A program made the translations under genes and the position numbers. The notes below the pieces were generated by a model. The model saw only the letters and a program-made list of their open reading frames with translations, did no database searches and was not told the origin of the DNA. Shown piece by piece: positions 6,060 through 6,484 of a DNA stretch of 6,484 nt; position 1 is the first letter of the stretch; the number at the start of each line of letters is the position of its first letter. The DNA is from Deltaproteobacteria bacterium RIFCSPLOWO2_12_FULL_60_16 (lineage in GTDB: Bacteria > Desulfobacterota > Binatia > UBA9968). The stretch is from the NCBI GenBank assembly GCA_001798565.1, contig MGSR01000158.1:1-6484 (forward strand), given 5' to 3'.

Positions 6060-6484
6060 ATGAGTAAATTTGGTTCGGCGGCTGTTGCCGGGGATCATAT
6101 CCCCATGGCGCTTGCCCTGCAGGAGGCGGAGCAAGCGGCTGAGAAAGGCGAAATTCCGGTAGGCGCGGTGGTTGTATACCGGGGGGAAGTGATCGCTCGC
6201 GGCCACAACCTGCGCGAAAAGACGCAGAGCCCTCTGGCGCACGCAGAGATGCTCGCGCTTGAAAACGCTTCTCAATATCTCGGAAGCTGGCGTCTCAATG
6301 ACTGTACGCTCTACGTCACACTCGAGCCGTGCGTGATGTGCGTCGGTGCGATCCTTCAGGCGCGGGTGGCGCGCGTGGTTTTCGGCTGCCTGGATCCGAA
6401 GGGAGGCGCGGTAGAGTCGCTCTACAGGCTGTGCGAGGATTCCCGGTTGAATCATCATCCTGCGGTGACCGGCGGCGTCTTGAA
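6060..6484 (+). CDS. tadA: tRNA-specific adenosine deaminase TadA (3' end cut by window edge)
   Basis: The gene is open to the right edge, with 141 codons visible and no stop. TadA converts adenosine-34 of tRNA-Arg(ACG) to inosine, allowing one tRNA to read CGU, CGC and CGA. The zinc deaminase signature is complete: HAE at 61-63 (H61 zinc ligand, E63 proton shuttle) and PCVMC at 90-94 (C91 and C94 zinc ligands). Family-typical blocks surround these: GEIPVGAVVV (30-39), TLYVTLEPC (83-91), CVGAILQARVARVVFG (94-109), DPKGGAVESL (112-121) and LNHHPAVTGGVL (130-141). Only a short C-terminal helix should be missing. The ATG at 6060 places M16 where the family's conserved 'xMxxAL' helix begins, with an N-terminal tail of the usual length. 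There is no convincing Shine-Dalgarno upstream. The gene is divergent from the cyclase across a 76-bp gap and is a housekeeping gene probably unrelated to it. Confidence 0.96.
   Translation, partial: MSKFGSAAVAGDHIPMALALQEAEQAAEKGEIPVGAVVVYRGEVIARGHNLREKTQSPLAHAEMLALENASQYLGSWRLNDCTLYVTLEPCVMCVGAILQARVARVVFGCLDPKGGAVESLYRLCEDSRLNHHPAVTGGVL

Noticed and set aside
6038..6067. Tiny frames before tadA (9 codons from 6038; 6 codons from 6043 ending in an ATGA overlap with the tadA start)
   Set aside because: Neither has a ribosome-binding site. Such short frames are expected by chance, so a leader-peptide or translational-coupling role is not supported.
6036..6458. 140-codon minus-strand open frame opposite tadA
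   Set aside because: The plus strand encodes an intact zinc deaminase signature. The minus frame has no recognisable features.

Overview
The window looks like a chromosomal segment of a Gram-negative (diderm) bacterium. The base composition is GC-rich, by eye in the upper fifties percent. Two genes encode outer-membrane or periplasmic proteins with signal peptides, and one of these ends in the aromatic residue typical of outer-membrane beta-barrels. The pairing of an RND exporter with a LolA-like protein and a DUF1302-like barrel, plus a CHASE2 adenylate cyclase, would fit an uncultured deltaproteobacterium-like or related environmental lineage. That placement is inference; no rRNA or other marker is present to fix it.

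Layout. Positions 1-2457 hold a three-gene operon on the minus strand, read right to left: a DUF1302-like outer-membrane beta-barrel (1099-2457), a LolA-like outer-membrane lipoprotein-sorting protein (252-1052), and the first 64 codons of an RND/MMPL-family inner-membrane transporter (193 to the left edge). Together they look like an envelope-spanning lipid or hydrophobic-molecule export route: inner-membrane pump, periplasmic carrier, outer-membrane barrel. A 49-bp AT-rich gap separates this operon from a divergent plus-strand gene (2507-4153) for a TPR-plus-HEAT-repeat scaffold protein. Its HEAT array is strikingly regular: twelve complete 31-residue units and a partial thirteenth. That gene runs convergently into a minus-strand CHASE2-domain class III adenylate cyclase (4163-5983), with only 9 bp between the stop codons. 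A second divergent gap (5984-6059) leads to tadA, the tRNA adenosine deaminase, on the plus strand and cut by the right edge.

How the genes may work together. The RND/LolA-like/barrel genes almost certainly act together. The cyclase would sense something outside the inner membrane through CHASE2 and make cAMP. The TPR-HEAT protein has no enzymatic signature and is probably a protein-binding scaffold; its link to either neighbour is positional only. tadA is an unrelated housekeeping gene. I see no mobile element, CRISPR array, rRNA, tRNA or convincing intrinsic terminator.

The most noteworthy observations are: (i) residue signatures showing that the HEAT array probably arose partly by duplication of a seven-repeat block; (ii) a tryptophan ladder along the same array; and (iii) four genes facing the two divergent gaps that lack a Shine-Dalgarno sequence, while the two operon-internal genes have strong ones.
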